64,000 nucleotides of DNA from Amblyornis subalaris (lineage: Eukaryota; Chordata; Aves; Passeriformes; Ptilonorhynchidae), in the NCBI GenBank assembly GCA_018881555.1, contig JACAXG010000032.1, positions 3,608,837-3,672,836 on the forward strand, read 5' to 3'. Made by a program: the position numbers and the translations under genes. Positions 1 through 13,646 of the stretch are shown here, piece by piece (position 1 is the first letter of the stretch; every line of letters begins with the position of its first letter). The notes below the pieces were generated by a model. That model saw nothing but the letters and a program-made list of their open reading frames with translations. It was not told the origin of the DNA and searched no databases.

Positions 1-3000
1 CTGTCTCGGCTCCAGGATCTTCTTCAGCTTTGTCTCCCAGCTGCACCTTGTCTCCCACAGGTTCCTCAGATGCCGTTTCCCACCTAAAGAGTTTCCATTA
101 TAAATATTACCCAGGTTTATCTGCTTCCCATAGCCAGGCATCTTTTCTCTCTCTGCCTTTAAATGACATTCACTACCATCAAAATTGCCTTCATCTCCTT
201 CCTCAAATCTGCTAAAACATCATATCAAGCTTTCTTTACAAACTCCAGGCAAAATCACAACCCTCTTCCCCGGTCAAGGCCTCCAGCAATCATTCTGTGT
301 TTGGATTTTTAAGAGTTTTGCCCGAATCAATCTTGTTTTGAAATAGTAAAGATAACAGCTTGCAAAGTACATACATTTACATACCTCACTTCATTCAAAT
401 TAAGTGGGAAAGATAAGAATCTCCAGCAAATTAATTCTGCTAATGTTCTAAACTGTGAATTTCAATCAAGGCTGAAAACCAAACCAACTCAGCTAAATTG
501 CTGGCTCTTGTNACACTTTAAGTGGTCGAAAAGCATGCATCAATAAGCAAAGCAACTCCACTTTGTGCAGCTGAGCTCCAGACTGATTTGCTGTGCTCCA
601 GAATTGTCTGATAAAAAAGCCTCAGTCAGCTCCAGCTAATAAGAGAAAATCAATCCAGAGCCAANGAGCAATAAAAGTGTTGTAGCAAGTTCAGAACATT
701 TTGTCACAGCTAAAATTGGTTTCCTATGAACCATCTGAAATAATATGGACTGCAAATCTTTGCAGATCACAACTGTTAAAATAGCAAATGCTCTAATGGT
801 TCCAGAAGCAAGAATGAAAATCCACTTTTTGTCCCAAGATGAGGGCCAGTGATGAGGTGAAGAGATGTTACACAAAGGGTTTGGAAATTAATTTACTACT
901 CAGTATTCTGGGACACTTGAAACCCAGCAGTTTAGCTGGACAACCTTTGTAATGTTCACACCATCTGCATTTTAACTTGGATTATTTAAAACTGGACTGC
1001 AGCTTTTGAGACAAACTGAGACTTATAGATCAGAGATAAAAGTGATGTGGAAAACTAAGAGCAAATACAAGTGAAAGGTCTGAAAACAACTGGGATGCTC
1101 TGTTCCCACCGTTCCCACATTGCCACAGTGGCTGGGTACCCTACAGGCTCTTATTTGGATTTCTAAATATAATTTACCCTGGTGCAACTAAATCCCAGAA
1201 GTGCAGGGGGAGAGAGAAGAGCAGTGTTTACAGACTCACAGATGCAAGGCTCCCATGGCAGTTGTGGATTAACTGTGGATATCTCTACCTTGCCAGTGGC
1301 CAGGACAATTCCCAGCAGATGGCTCTTGGAGCCCAGGGCACACGGTAGAGGGGAGAACTCAAAGGGCTGAGAGCAAATAAACCAGCTACACAAGGAGCAG
1401 AGCTGCCGGTGACAGTATTTTCTGTGTCCTGGGATGCTGGGGCTGATGATGGCAAGTGCCANTACCATGACACCTCTGATGAAGAGGTGCCAATACATCG
1501 GGGCAATCTGGCACAGCCACAGCCTGGCTGCTCCTCTCCGGAGACCAAGGCCATCTCCTCAGCCTCCAGTCTGCCCATCTTCCCCCTCNGAACCAGCAAG
1601 GACTTGGTCTTGCTTCTGCAATCAAGAGACTGAAATGTTTCCTACAAGCCAAAGCAGTCCCTGACCTTTTTTTTTAAAGAACCTCTTGTGTTTCTACTGC
1701 TGGAGGAAGCCAGAGCCCTCTGTTTGGCCACAAACAGGCTTCCCACGAGCAGATGTGCTCAGAGCATCCACCCACACAGTTCCAAAAGGAAGGGCCTTGG
1801 GAGGGAGCAGGCAGCTTGGTCTCCACCAACTCTTTTCACACAGATCAATGAACAGTTGTTGTACAGAAATGTCTTTTCATCCTCAGCAGTTGAGGCCNTG
1901 CTCCGGCCTGTGACCCATCCTCTGCCAACCAGACTCGAGGAGAACCTGGGATTTAAGATAAAAGACTGCTTTCCCCTTTGTGCTTCTCCCTGTGGCACCA
2001 CACAGCTTGAGCANTGTAGCAGTTTCCAACGGTTTTAAAACAGGTTCCTGCTTCTATTTTTGCAGCAACTTCTCAGCCCTGTGAATTTTGGTGTCCGCTG
2101 CATATGGTGTGAATNGTCCTCCGCAGGCAGCATGGGGATTTAAGCAAACAATCCCCAGCTCCAGAGGGAATACAATAAATAACTCCATAGGATTTACATG
2201 GAAATGGTTTTCAGTGGCTAAAGCAGCTCTGATTCTGTGCCATTGCTCTGATGAGTGCATCTTCCACGCATGGTGTGGTGCAGCTCCGAACGCGCTCAGT
2301 GTCACCCTGACAGAGTGTTCATCTGCTGGGGTCCACCTCAACCCCGTGGGCAGATTGTACATTTTATAGATTGTACATTTACTTGATTGCACTATGCAGG
2401 TTTCACTCCTTGCTGATCATACAAGCTGATAACTACNTCGATAGGACTATTAAGTTAAAGTGGTTGAATATTTTCCTCNGCATCTGCTAAGAAGAAATCA
2501 AGTGCCATCCTCCCCGAATGCTGTGGGTAACACTTCCTTCCCCTGAGCTTCAGAAATAACTTCTCAGCACTGTCAGACCTACATGTCACTTATTTTCTCC
2601 ACAAGATATTTTTTCTCAATGTGAAATGATCACACTTCCTTTACACCCTTGTTCATTCAGACAGCTCACCCTTGGTGGAAGAATCTATATTTTGCAATGG
2701 TTTTGCAAAATGGTTGCTCTGCTTTTGCTNGAGAGCCCTCTGTGCTACCGTGATAAAATTGTAGAAGATAAGTAGTGAGAGGGAAGCTGCAGGGATCAGT
2801 CTGATGACTTTTACACACACAGGCACCGCTTTTGTATGAACTATAATGCAATTTAGCAGTTGCAAGATCACACAGAATTTTTTAAGTGCTATTAAATAGG
2901 CAGTGATTTTATACCAAAGCACAGGCAAGAAATGGACCCATAGGTAGAGCTAAAAAAATGGCATATCTCTAAAGTGTGGGCTTGTGCCCAGGGTCTTCGT

Positions 3001-6000
3001 TGTCTCCATAGCTATCCAGTCGAGCTATTCAGGCAGACCAAGTTTTATCTTCATGGAAGGTTTCTGAGTAGACACTCAAACAGTGACAAAAAGGAGCAAA
3101 TGTACCATCAGCAGTGAGTTTGTTCTAAGAATAAAACAGGCGTGACTGGGGGGAAAACAGACTGTGAGGCACCATAGACACAGCCAGGAGGGGCCACTGC
3201 AGTAAAAGAACCCAAGAAAATGAGGAATTTAGTTCTGGCTATGTGCATCATGATAACTACATTCAACCCCACCCCTGCTGTGAAACGACGGGAGTCACAG
3301 AGCTGACGGAGAGGAAACAACAGGGAGGCAATAGGGGAAGAGGAAGAGCAGCTCCCCAAAACCCACAGCTCCCTGCGTGACTCAGAGTCTTTCACGAAGC
3401 CCTAAATCCATCATTTCTGGGGAGAAATGGAGATTGTCACGTCACTACATCACTCACTCCCAGCGCTGGCTGCTGTCGTGCTCGGCATGGCACAGATGGA
3501 CATCGGGAGTGCAGCCGTGGCCAGCTCTGCCCGTGGGTTCAGGCTGGGGCCATGCCCGTGCCCGTGCCTGCTATTACAACATGCAGCTCTTCTGCCAGCC
3601 AGCACCCCACAGCACATGCACAGCACGGAACAATTATGCTTACTGGTGGCATGGTTTCCTCCCCAAAATTAGATTCTTATTGATTATGATAACTAAAGCA
3701 GCCTTACAAGGAAAGTACTTTGGCATTTGGGCTCTTCTAGCACTATTNTTTGTCAGAAAATTAATGGCATGCTTGGCTTTGCTTTCCAGATGGACAATGT
3801 AAGCATCTTCAGGCTCCCCCCTGAAGCTCCCTTCTGCTGCTGGCTGCTCACAGCTGTGTTGAGCTGAGTCCTGGCAGGCTGGAGCTCAGCAGACAACCGG
3901 AACAGGGAGAGAAAAGTTTCTGAGTTTCAACTTGTGTCAAAATGTTTATCTGCTTCATACAGAGCTGATGCTCTTTCATAATATATAAACATGCTGTTGC
4001 TAAAACTTTAATGGGCATAATTACGGCTCTTTGAAAATTCTAATTATATGGATTATTAGGAAATAACTTAAGAGCTTGGATAACATCAGGGGATTTGGAT
4101 GGGCTGTCAGTGACGCAACCTCTGTGCCTATAACTCCCTGTAAATTAATCATTTTCCATGGTTTATGTATACATTCCACTTCTCCACTTAATATGACACT
4201 GCAGGCAATGTTTTCCACCAGGCATGTTTCACATCCTGCCTTGCTCAGTCNCTCCAGCTCTGGCCCTGTGCCTGCCCAGGATTGTCACTGCCTCTCGGCA
4301 AAGACCCCCTTGTTGTACCCCTTAAGGAGCAGACCATGCTGCAAACCCAGCCAGCCCCCCCAGCCCTCAAATACTTGTTCAGGCTGCTAATTTGGGGGTT
4401 TTCTGCTTATTCTTGTCTCAAGTGAGCAAGGTGTAATTTCTCTTTTAAAATATCCACCCCGAGGACTTTTCTGAGAGATGATTTACAGGTTTGTGTTTTC
4501 CTGTTTTTGGATTTTATGTATTTTGTAATCAGCTCTGGGTGATGGCAAGATCTAGAGCTGCAGAGGAGTGAAGCTACAAATCCAGCACAAATCCAGTCTT
4601 GCTCATTGACATTTGCCTTAAATGGGTTATTACTCTTCCTCTTGGACATTATGGGATGAAACCAGGAATTGAATTATTGAATATTGTGAGAAATCAGCTT
4701 GCCAATTTATAGACTTATTATAATACTTGGTCTGAAATGTTAATCTGCTACTAATAAAATTGCTGACTCCTTATATTACCAGTGGTTCTCAGGCTAAGGC
4801 AGCATAGACCAAATTTCACCTAAAAATTTGGTGCCCTTTTTACAGCATGAATTTGTCCCACAGATAGACCTAGCCCTANGACTGGAATGCTTTTTTCTTT
4901 TGGATTGGTCAAAATGTATTATAAATGGAGANAATGAGGCTTTCAGGCACAGTGTTNTGGCTTATGCTCAGAAACTGCAGACTGCCATTTCTTTTTCTGC
5001 ATGTAAAAATGCAGTTAATGTTTATGTATTCTGTACGAGCTCTCTGTGTGGAGCTGAGTGAGGAAGCAGACTCTGGGTGCTGCACACAATTGCTGCTGCT
5101 GCCAGACCCCACCACCCGTGTCAAGCTGTCCGTACAAACTTGCTGACCCTCTCACTCTGCAGGTGAGCAAAGTCTCTCTCCAGCCTCTGGAGAGGCTCAG
5201 GACGTGGCCAGGATGAGAGGCCTGTGCCAGACCACCCTCCATCCCTGCTGTCCTTGCCTGGACAGACAGCTGAGTGGAAATCTGTGTTTGGAAACCTCTC
5301 CTTAACCTTCCCATCTTGCCAAAGGCCCCTGAGGTTTGTCAGCTCCCACCTACCAACCAGAGCAGTCACAGCCAAAGGTGTTCTCATTCAGACACAAGCT
5401 ACAGTGTCATGTGAGCATTAGAAAGGCTCTCTCTGACTTTTTTGGGAGTTATAAATTTACTGCCAAAATTTAATTTAATTAAATTTCTGTGAAGACACAG
5501 GAAATTTCAACCCATGAAACATTCTCAGTATAAAAAGCCATCAGCTTTAATTGTGCATGGAAGATTACTTATACAGGTATTTTTCTAACACATAAGAAAC
5601 CTCAGTGTGTTTAAGANACCCATTCAGGACAGTCCTGGAGAGGAATCAAGGAAAAAAGATGTCAGAGGAGCTGTTGCAATTTCCCAAGCACAGCACAAGA
5701 GGTTTCAGGTGGCCACGAAGNAAAAGTTGATGTCTGGGCCACTTGCCAGCACCGTCACTGGTTGCACATTCTTTGCAAAGGAACAAGNCCACGAAAGGTC
5801 ATCGATGTAAAAGAGAGGCTGAGTGAGGCTGGGAGAGCTGTGCACAGAACAGAGCAGCCACAATGAAAACATGGGATCAATAATCCTGTCTATTAGGATA
5901 TCAAATCAGATCAGCAGGGCTGCCTCTCATCCCACATAGAGAGCAGGCCCTGTCATTGCAGCCCTTCCATAGTATGCTTTTAAGTGAGTGCAAGCATTTC

Positions 6001-6197
6001 AAAGATTGTCATTTTCAGAAGCATTATATAAATAATTCTGGGATTTGAAATGTTCTTTGAAATTTAAAAATGAAAAACTGAAAAATTCCCCTCTTTCAGA
6101 GACTGTCCATTCCTTATCCTTACACAAAATACATCAAGCAAAGAACATTTGGGGTAAAGTCAGTGGGGTTGTTAAACAGTGACTATTTTTGCCACTA
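1..6197. other. Non-coding stretch, no recognised element
   Basis: I read both strands and found no exon, repeat family or RNA gene that I can name. The open frames are short, overlap each other and show no recognisable protein. The stretch carries about 18 isolated N bases, more than the following 20 kb. AT-rich homeodomain-type TAAT cores occur around 4020-4230, but such motifs are common by chance. A cross-bird alignment would be needed to see any conserved element here. Confidence 0.6.
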
Positions 6198-6237
6198 TAT
6201 TTGATCACTGATAGCTACGACTATCAGTGATCAAATA
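6198..6237. repeat. Perfect 17-bp inverted repeat (hairpin)
   Basis: The left arm at 6198-6214 (TATTTGATCACTGATAG) is exactly the reverse complement of the right arm at 6221-6237, with a six-base spacer (CTACGA) between them. Pairing stops cleanly at both ends, so the palindrome is not part of a longer degenerate one. The surrounding sequence is unremarkable and no transposon is recognised. A perfect short-spacer inverted repeat of this kind may come from a local template switch during replication. A cruciform-forming or transcribed hairpin is also possible. The stem is short for a microRNA precursor, so I do not call one. Confidence 0.9.
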
Positions 6238-6794
6238 CATCACACCAGTATGGATAAACCAAGGCAAATGTCCAAGTTCAGCCTTCAAATAGCCTGAGCA
6301 CTGTTTATTTCTATTCATGATGATAAAATTTGGTACTACATTTTTTAACATTAAAGGCCTAGTGACAAAATTGGACAAGTCATTCCTGGGGAATAATTTA
6401 CTCACTAATTCAGCCATTTTTCTGCTCCTTCATTGTTCATGAGGAGATTGTAATATTCTCACATTTATTCCCTCCTCTAATGTCTTCATCAAATAAGCTC
6501 ATCACTTTATTAACTGCTTGTAGCCCCTGCCTGGACCCCACTGGAGCAAGACACAAGATGTGTTCAGGGGCACACAGCAATTGCCAGAGAAGAAGACATA
6601 AAGATGGGGACCCTTTATCTCAGAAAAAGGGTAATTAGAAGACAAGCGGTTGAAGTAAACAAAATAATGCAAGGGTAAAATGCTGCCGAAAAGGACAGTT
6701 ATTTTTCCTCTCATAAAACTAGAAACAGAGGGTATTCAATGAAATTGTGAGCCAGAAACCGTACAATGTCAAAAAAAAAAGGACCTCAAAAATA

Positions 6795-6950
6795 TTACAA
6801 CGTTGGAATCTACTTCACAAGACAGTACCAGTGCCAAGAGCTTAGCACAATTCAAAAGAGGATTAGACATTTATATGGATAATGGGAATAACAGATCTGA
6901 GAATANGATTTTAAAAGCAATATAAACCCTTTTGTTACAGGGCATTGCCA
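6795..6950 (+). mobile_element. Old CR1/L3-like LINE 3' fragment
   Basis: The stretch contains phrases typical of the 3' region of old CR1-type LINEs in birds and reptiles: a 'gccaagagcttagca' block, then 'caaaagaggattagacat' and 'ttatatggataa'. These lie in the order and spacing expected for the plus strand. It is strongly diverged, lacks a clear octamer tail and has no reading frame. A run of ten A bases precedes it at 6771-6780. It may be one of the oldest repeats in the window. The family is a guess from pattern memory and a Repbase or Dfam comparison would settle it. Confidence 0.45.
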
Positions 6951-9900
6951 AGACTCACAAGGTCAGTTCCTTACAAGTGCTTGCATTTGAAATTCAGAGT
7001 TTGAGCCTCTTGGTCACTCGTGGTCTAAGGACTCAGCTTGCAGGGTGCATTTCTGTTCCTTGCTGGGATAGGTGGAAACTCAAACCAGGTGCACAATTTA
7101 TATACATAGCCTTGTCAGTTTATTTTTTACAGCATTATCTTCAGCAACATCATTTACCACAGTGTTCCCAGGGGTGAAGAGGGCAGCCAGGTCATGATCT
7201 GGATCGCAGGCTCTATTTCAAGAGGACATTTCTGGAGGCATGATTCAGAAGCTAACCCTGCTGCAGAGGAAGATGAAGCCAATTCCCATTTGCAAAGGAC
7301 CAGGGAAGGACGAGGGCTGGTGGTTGGAGATGCTCTGTGGCTTCACTTTGGGTAAGGGGCAACACTTCGAAAAACATGGAGAGACCAAGGAGCACCATCA
7401 CCTTCCAGCCTCAGTCTTCTTCCAGCACTTAGAGTTTATATCAGGTAATGGAGGAGAGACAACTCAAAAAGATGCTGAGGTCCCCTTCCCATTTCAATAC
7501 CTAAATGCTCTGAATGTCAATGCATTGAGTACAACTTTTCCTCATTTTTGATACCCAGGGTTTTGCAGCACCAAGGAAAACGGAAGGTTTTTTATAGGTG
7601 GGGGAGCTAAAGATCCTTTCCAGATCCTGTTTTGTATAGATTTCAAATCTTTAAAAGTAAACAATCAGATTTTGTACTTTATATTCACCACCTTTATGAA
7701 ATTTTCCCTCTCTTCTTCATAGCACCCTCAAGCCCTTTATGAGACGTGATTTGCAAGAAGGTAGGCATTTAATCAGCTTAGGCGTTAGATAGGCCCTGGC
7801 AAGAGCCTGGACAATGCCTGTGCAGTTTCAGTTCCTTCCAGACCTGCTGTGAAAAATCATCTCGTGTTCTGTAATGAGAACAGTAAATTGCAGGAAAGCA
7901 TGCAAAGTAAAATGGCCATGAATCTTCCACGCTCTCCAATGAGACCCCCACTAATCAGAGAGGTGAGAGAGGCTTTTCCTGGAGCAGAGCCAGCTCTGTG
8001 CCTGTGTCACCATTTCACAAAGTTACTTAGTGGTTTGTGTGTCTGAGTTTCCATTTCTCCAGGGTATTTCAGTTCTCCCGTAGAGGCTGGATCTGGCCAT
8101 GTTCCGCTGATGTTCATTAAGTGATGTCAGCCAGGGCCATGGCCCAGAATTCCTCAGGGGAATTTTTCCTGTTCTGGTTTCACTATAAATAAGTGAATAA
8201 CATTGTAGATGCAAGGGTCCTAACCATCTGGACTCCAAGCACAGTTTTGACCAATCTATTTCTTTCTCAATCCTTTTGTCTAATATATCCTATCCTGTGT
8301 CTCTGTGTACCCACACACACACACACTGAGCCTCAGGTGCATCTCTGCCCTGTCTTGAGAACAAATGGCATAGCCTGGCCTCCACCATATTATTAAACTC
8401 TCCTGACCTCCAAAACTGTGTGGCTGCTTCCAGGCAAGCCCATGGGAATGGCCTCTGACCCAAGCCTGAAGTCCCTGAGATGCTGCCAAGGAACTCTTGT
8501 CCAGCACTGGTTACTATGAGGTAGATTCCTGGGAAAAAAAATAAGGACTGTAAAGGCTACTGCCTGGCTCTAATGGGCAACTGGAGGCCATATGGGACAA
8601 AAAAGTCTCCCTTTAAAAGTTCTCATTTTGTCTGGGGCAAGGAGCACAGTTTCTTCTGGTGTGTTACTAAAAAAAAAGCAGAACTGACAAAATGATTTAG
8701 GAGACTGTGATTTCCCAGTCTGTTTGTCACACCCTATCCTGGCTAGTCCATCTCATGTGAGGCTGTCTAACACTTTGTATTGTTGAATCTCAAATGCCAT
8801 CCTGTGGGAACTGAAAAGAAACTCCCTAATATTAACCCAGCCTTTGACCTACACATAGAGCATCAAGTCACTGACAGGGAGCAAATATCCTTTCTGTCAG
8901 CCAGAGATAACATTCATTTTCTCCATCAGCCTCTCAGTGCACAAACACTGCCTGTCACCAGGAACTGATCTTAGAAATCTCTCACAAAGGACATCCTAGA
9001 CAGTAATGAAGTTTCAGGAATATCCAAATAAATATCACTTCTATAATTGTCAGCTCAGGTCAGTTATGTTTAAATAGTACTATCCACACACAGAATAAAA
9101 CCAGAAATTTGCCAGCTACCCCTTTCTTCTTCCTCTTTTTTTTTTCTGTTAAAGAGCAGCTGCTACATCAGGTTTCCCTCTCTTCTCCTTTTTAAGTAAT
9201 ATCACTGCACTTTGTGGAGCACACCGCCTGCTATGTCACCTGGCAGAGTCAGATGGCCAAACCACCCAGAGACTAGGGAGATTACCGGGCTCAAGCCTCT
9301 CTCTGAAATAGTCCAACTGGGGTGATGCCAAAAGCACAGGCTCCACAACAGGGACAGACAGCATCACAGGACTCTCATGCAGCTGCTACATCAGCTCATG
9401 GTCCAGCCTTGCATCAACAGCAGAAAGAGCCATCACAGTTCCTTCCACTACCAAACCCCATCAATCTACATGCAGTGGGGAGAGGGGGGAAAAGCTCATT
9501 TTCAGGTGTCCCTGTTGCCTGCATAGAGACAGTCACATCATGAGATTGCAACTCCCATCACCACAAAAGTCCAGGAAGCTCCCAGCTCCTCTGCTTCCTC
9601 TCAGTGTCTCAGGCTACAGGGCAAGGAGGCATTGTGTAGGACACTGGTGAATATCTATCCTGTTATCAAGGTGCCCACAACAGTGACAAATCTTAAGAGC
9701 TCAGGCTAAGACAAATGAATCAGTCTGGCTTGGTACCCTTGGCGTCCTTCTACTGGAAATTGAGGGCCAAGCTAAAAGAAAAGACTTGTGTCTCAGACAT
9801 ACTGCTCACAGCCCACACACTCCATTCGTGCAAGTAAATATAGTGGATGTAGTAAGCATGGATATTTTGGCAGGCACGATCTCTGGAGCTCTTGAAAAAT

Positions 9901-12000
9901 GTATGCTGAGCCAAACATGCATCCTCAATTCTATAACCCAAGGTGTGCTTTGGAAAGGTTGCTAGTTCCAGTCAACACACTGGTTTGATGTACATTCAAA
10001 ATAAGCCATATTCTTTTTAAAGGATGTGATAGACCCACTGTGAACACTTGGAGGTATGAGGTGNAGCATTCTAGTAAATTAAAAATGCCAGGGCACCAGA
10101 CTGGGCATGGGAATTCAATTTTCTGTTGGCAGGCTTTTGTCTGGATGTGATACTGATCTCCCACACGCTGCTCAGGAGATAGCAAAATGTAGGGATCATT
10201 CCCAAAAGCAGTCTGGATAGAGTCACAGAGCTCTGGAGGTGAGGAGAGGTCTCTAGCTTAGATCAGGGCAGCCAAGCCAGCCTAACTCAGGGCAGAACCA
10301 GCTCCAGCAGTGCAACCACTAGTGTTGATGGAGCCACAGTCCCCCGGATACCAGGATTTGGCTTCCCTTGAGCTTACTTTTAGAAATGTGAGGCTGAGAA
10401 GGGAAAATGTTTTTCTCTGTCACTTCACCATCCAGCCTCTCTACTCAGTGCCAATGCCATCTGCAACAGCCCAGTGGTGTGTACTACTGTAACATTCTTG
10501 CTTTCTTGCAGGCAAATCATGCCCCTCTTTGAATGGCATCTACGTTCAAAAACACCTTGCAGACACCTCCAGTGCAGTACAGACACTGCTGGCACACCAA
10601 CCATAATGCAATGCCTGCAGGGATTGGAGGGAGGGCATCAGCAAGGGACCATCGTCCTTAGATGCATCTAAGGGTCACAATCCCTCCCTTTCCCTTTGCT
10701 GTGGGCAGAAAAGGACCAAGATCCTCAAAGGTTTGAAAAACATGCTTACATGCCTTGGAGCAACTTCAATCGCTTTCTTCATCTGAATCCCTTCCATTTG
10801 CCTGATTAGCTGCTCTAATCAGAGAGAAAAGAGATGCAGGCAGATATTGTCCCATCTCCTGGGCCCCCCCAGGCGCTGACTTAGGGTCGACAATGGGAGC
10901 GTCTCTGCTCACCACAGCTGGCACCCGACCTGGAAAAAAGGATGGTGGGGAAAATGAAAGAGCTGATCCCACACAAACATGTGTGTGCACAGACACGAGA
11001 ACAGCAGACCATAAGAAGAGACCTTTGGGGAGGCGCACGGAGGAGCTTTGTTGTTCTTCCATTTGGTATCAGAACTCAACATGTAAAACAAAAGGTTTTT
11101 TACTTTCATTTTCATTCATGAGTGTCTGCTATACAGAGCCTAATTAAAGCCCCTCTGTTTCCAGATCAGTGAAAATATGCAACCTGTATGTAAATGCTTT
11201 CTCTACAAGCTGAAAAGGCAAAATTATGTTATTCAATTCTACTTAAGAAACAAGCAAATTTTAAACCTGGAGCAATCTCAGAAGTAACTTCCAGCTATAA
11301 AACAAAGCAATGTGAAAACACAGCTTTGAGAAAACATGGCCCTGCTTCTCATTTAAACAGACATATTTTTTGATGGTAAGACATAATGCATTTCAATCTC
11401 AGCTGAATAACTCACCTCAAAGGTTTTGAAAGAGACACAAATCTATTTTGAAAATACATTTCCTTCTGTAAGCATAAAATATGTCCAATTTACATTTTTT
11501 GAGTATGTCATCTTTTCTGAGCAGTAAAGCATGTTAAAAGGTGAAGGTAGAAGTCTGCAAACTTGCAACGCTCTTTCCCAAGATGTGTTTTATTTGCGGC
11601 CTAATAAACATAAATAAAGCAAGGCAGCATCTAAGAAAATTAAGAGCTAGGCAGAAATGTCAAGGAAGGTCTGACAGCAACAGAACACAATATTAAACCC
11701 TGTTTATGTCTAAAACTAAGTTTTGGGAGAGTTTAGTGCTTTGCAGTGTAACGTGTTTGAGTAATTCAGTCCAAAGAAGAGAGAGGAATCTGGGCTACTG
11801 GATTCTTTTGCCAGGAAGTGAAACCTCCTTCTTTTCTGATGTCAGAAAAAAATATATAACTGACAGCAAGGCATCGCCCTGAAAGAGGACCCATTNTATG
11901 GACTCTGCTCCGGGCAACTTTAGTCTTCCATAAGACCTCAGTTTTTACTGCCTTTCCCTGCAGTACTCTGTAGCANCAGGAAAAACAGAGATCCCCTTCA
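6951..12000. other. Non-coding stretch, no recognised element
   Basis: Apart from a short CA repeat I see no named repeat and no exon. Frames such as 7240-7551 and 10893-11147 are short, unlike any protein I know, and not supported by splice context. Only three isolated N bases occur in this interval. Confidence 0.6.
8312..8326. repeat. Short CA dinucleotide repeat
   Basis: About seven uninterrupted CA units follow a TGTGTCTCTGTGTAC stretch. It is too short to be strongly unstable. Confidence 0.8.
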
Positions 12001-12001
12001 C

Positions 12002-12054
12002 CACCTGAGAACAGGTGAGATCCATGACTAAATATCCCTGTGATATTTAGTCAT
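12002..12054. repeat. Two adjacent perfect hairpins
   Basis: The main hairpin has 13-bp perfect arms at 12024-12036 (ATGACTAAATATC) and 12042-12054 with a five-base loop (CCTGT). Just before it, CACCTG at 12002-12007 and CAGGTG at 12012-12017 form a smaller six-base palindrome around AGAA. The smaller palindrome also contains two E-box-type CANNTG cores. The pair lies about 55 bp upstream of the CpG-rich patch. I see no transposon ends. It could be a replication template-switch product or a structured regulatory site; neither can be shown from sequence alone. Confidence 0.85.
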
Positions 12055-12109
12055 CTTTCCCTGCCTGATTTTCATGTATTTTACGTGCAGTAAGGACTGA
12101 ATGCCAAAG

Positions 12110-12460
12110 CAAGCAGTGGGCTCACGGGGAGGGGGCTTCCTGGGACGAAGGCTTCCGCGGTGCTGGGCAGCCCCCGGCCCACGCCAGCAGCGCGCAAGGT
12201 TAAAGCTGAAGCCGGTCTCTGCCTGCAGGATTCACCTGCTCATGGATTGTTTTAGGCCGGGATTTTACCATGTACATGTGGCATTACAGCTTCAGCAGCT
12301 CTCGTTGTAGTGGATATCTGACGAGCAGCTGCTGGGAACAGCACCGGCGCCTCCCCAGCCATTTCCCGGGGGAGGATGTGGAAAACCTGGCGCGGTGGCA
12401 GCTTCCACAGCAGCGTGGGCACAGCTCTGTTACGCGACAGATCCCATCGCTTCCGATGGG
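12110..12460. other. CpG-rich patch
   Basis: By eye count, roughly twenty CpG dinucleotides fall within about 340 bp, among them CCGCGG-, GCGCGC- and GCGCGG-type clusters. Neighbouring kilobases have very few, as is normal for methylated vertebrate DNA. The patch also contains GC-rich stretches but no TATA box or recognisable first exon. It is short for a classic CpG island. It may be a small unmethylated regulatory element, the promoter of a non-coding transcript, or a relic of a GC-rich insertion. Open frames across it are a by-product of GC content. Confidence 0.5.
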
Positions 12461-13646
12461 GATGGGAGGTGGGGTGTCCATGGTATCCTTAACCTCCTCT
12501 GCTAAATCCCTCTCTGCATTTATTCATTCATTACTAATGCCCAGGAGTCCAGTGTAATATTAGAGGTGGCATTTTGGAAAGGAACATGTGAAAGGATGAG
12601 ATGCTGGCACAAAACCTGGGAACCATTTCCTCCTGCATTGTGCAGGCAAACCCAAACCCCCTACTTCTGTGTTTGCTGATGTAAATGTACCAGGCACACA
12701 GGCAGGAATGTGGCTTGCCCACCTCTCAGCTGCCTCGGTGACACCCATAGATCATTTGCTTCCCAAACTATTTTTGCTGTTTGCTGAGCTTTGTTGAGNA
12801 GCCCGGTGAACATGAAACCTAACTACTAGGCCATATTCAGCTCCTCAGAGCAAATATTCTCAAGTATTTGGCACCTTGAGTGTGAAGAAAAAATTGCCGA
12901 GAGCAAAGAGGTTGAATAAGAGCCCTGAAACACAGCGACAAGCACTGAGGTGTTCTCAGACATGTCCCCGTTCCTCCATCCCTCCGTCCTTACATCCCTC
13001 CTTCCCTCACTGTTTCCCTGAGGATGAATTGCACCTCCAATGCACCATGACCTCATTTTTCAGCAGATCTCATCCTTTGGCACTTCCATGCAGCCGTTCA
13101 GGAGCCATGGGTTTGCTGGCTCTGCGCTGGCCTCCAGCGAGCACAGCATCTGAGAGCAAAGGCTGCACACTTTTTGTAAATTTAGGTTCTAATCATGCCG
13201 TGGCTTGATTCCCTGTTTGCAAAATGAGCATATTAATCCTTCCCTTATCCCACTGTTTATCAGCCTTGACTCACATGATTGTAAATTCTCTGTGGCAGGG
13301 CAGTCTATTAGGATGTGTGCTTGGTTCGACAGAGCCTTGAAACCCCGTAGGAGTTTCTAAACGCTGCTGTTCATGTATTATCATATTATTCATCCTGATT
13401 AATTTCTGGGTTATATCTTTAAGCAAAGATTGCTGTTTCCCGAACCTTAACTTCAGAGTCCACAAGCCAGATTTATCCCTGCTGTCGTGCCATTAAGTTA
13501 CATTACTGTTAATAATTCCTTGCTCTGAAGGCATTGGCTTGTATTTTCCCATTTTGTGCTTCTTCTACAAGTGATAAAGGATTGCTTTGAGGAATTTTCA
13601 TTGCAAAAGAAATCAATTCTCAGCTCTCAGGGGAAGATAGCAAGGG

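Noticed and set aside
6198..6237. MicroRNA precursor
   Set aside because: A 17-bp stem with a 6-base loop is shorter than a normal precursor, and there is no sign of expression from sequence alone.
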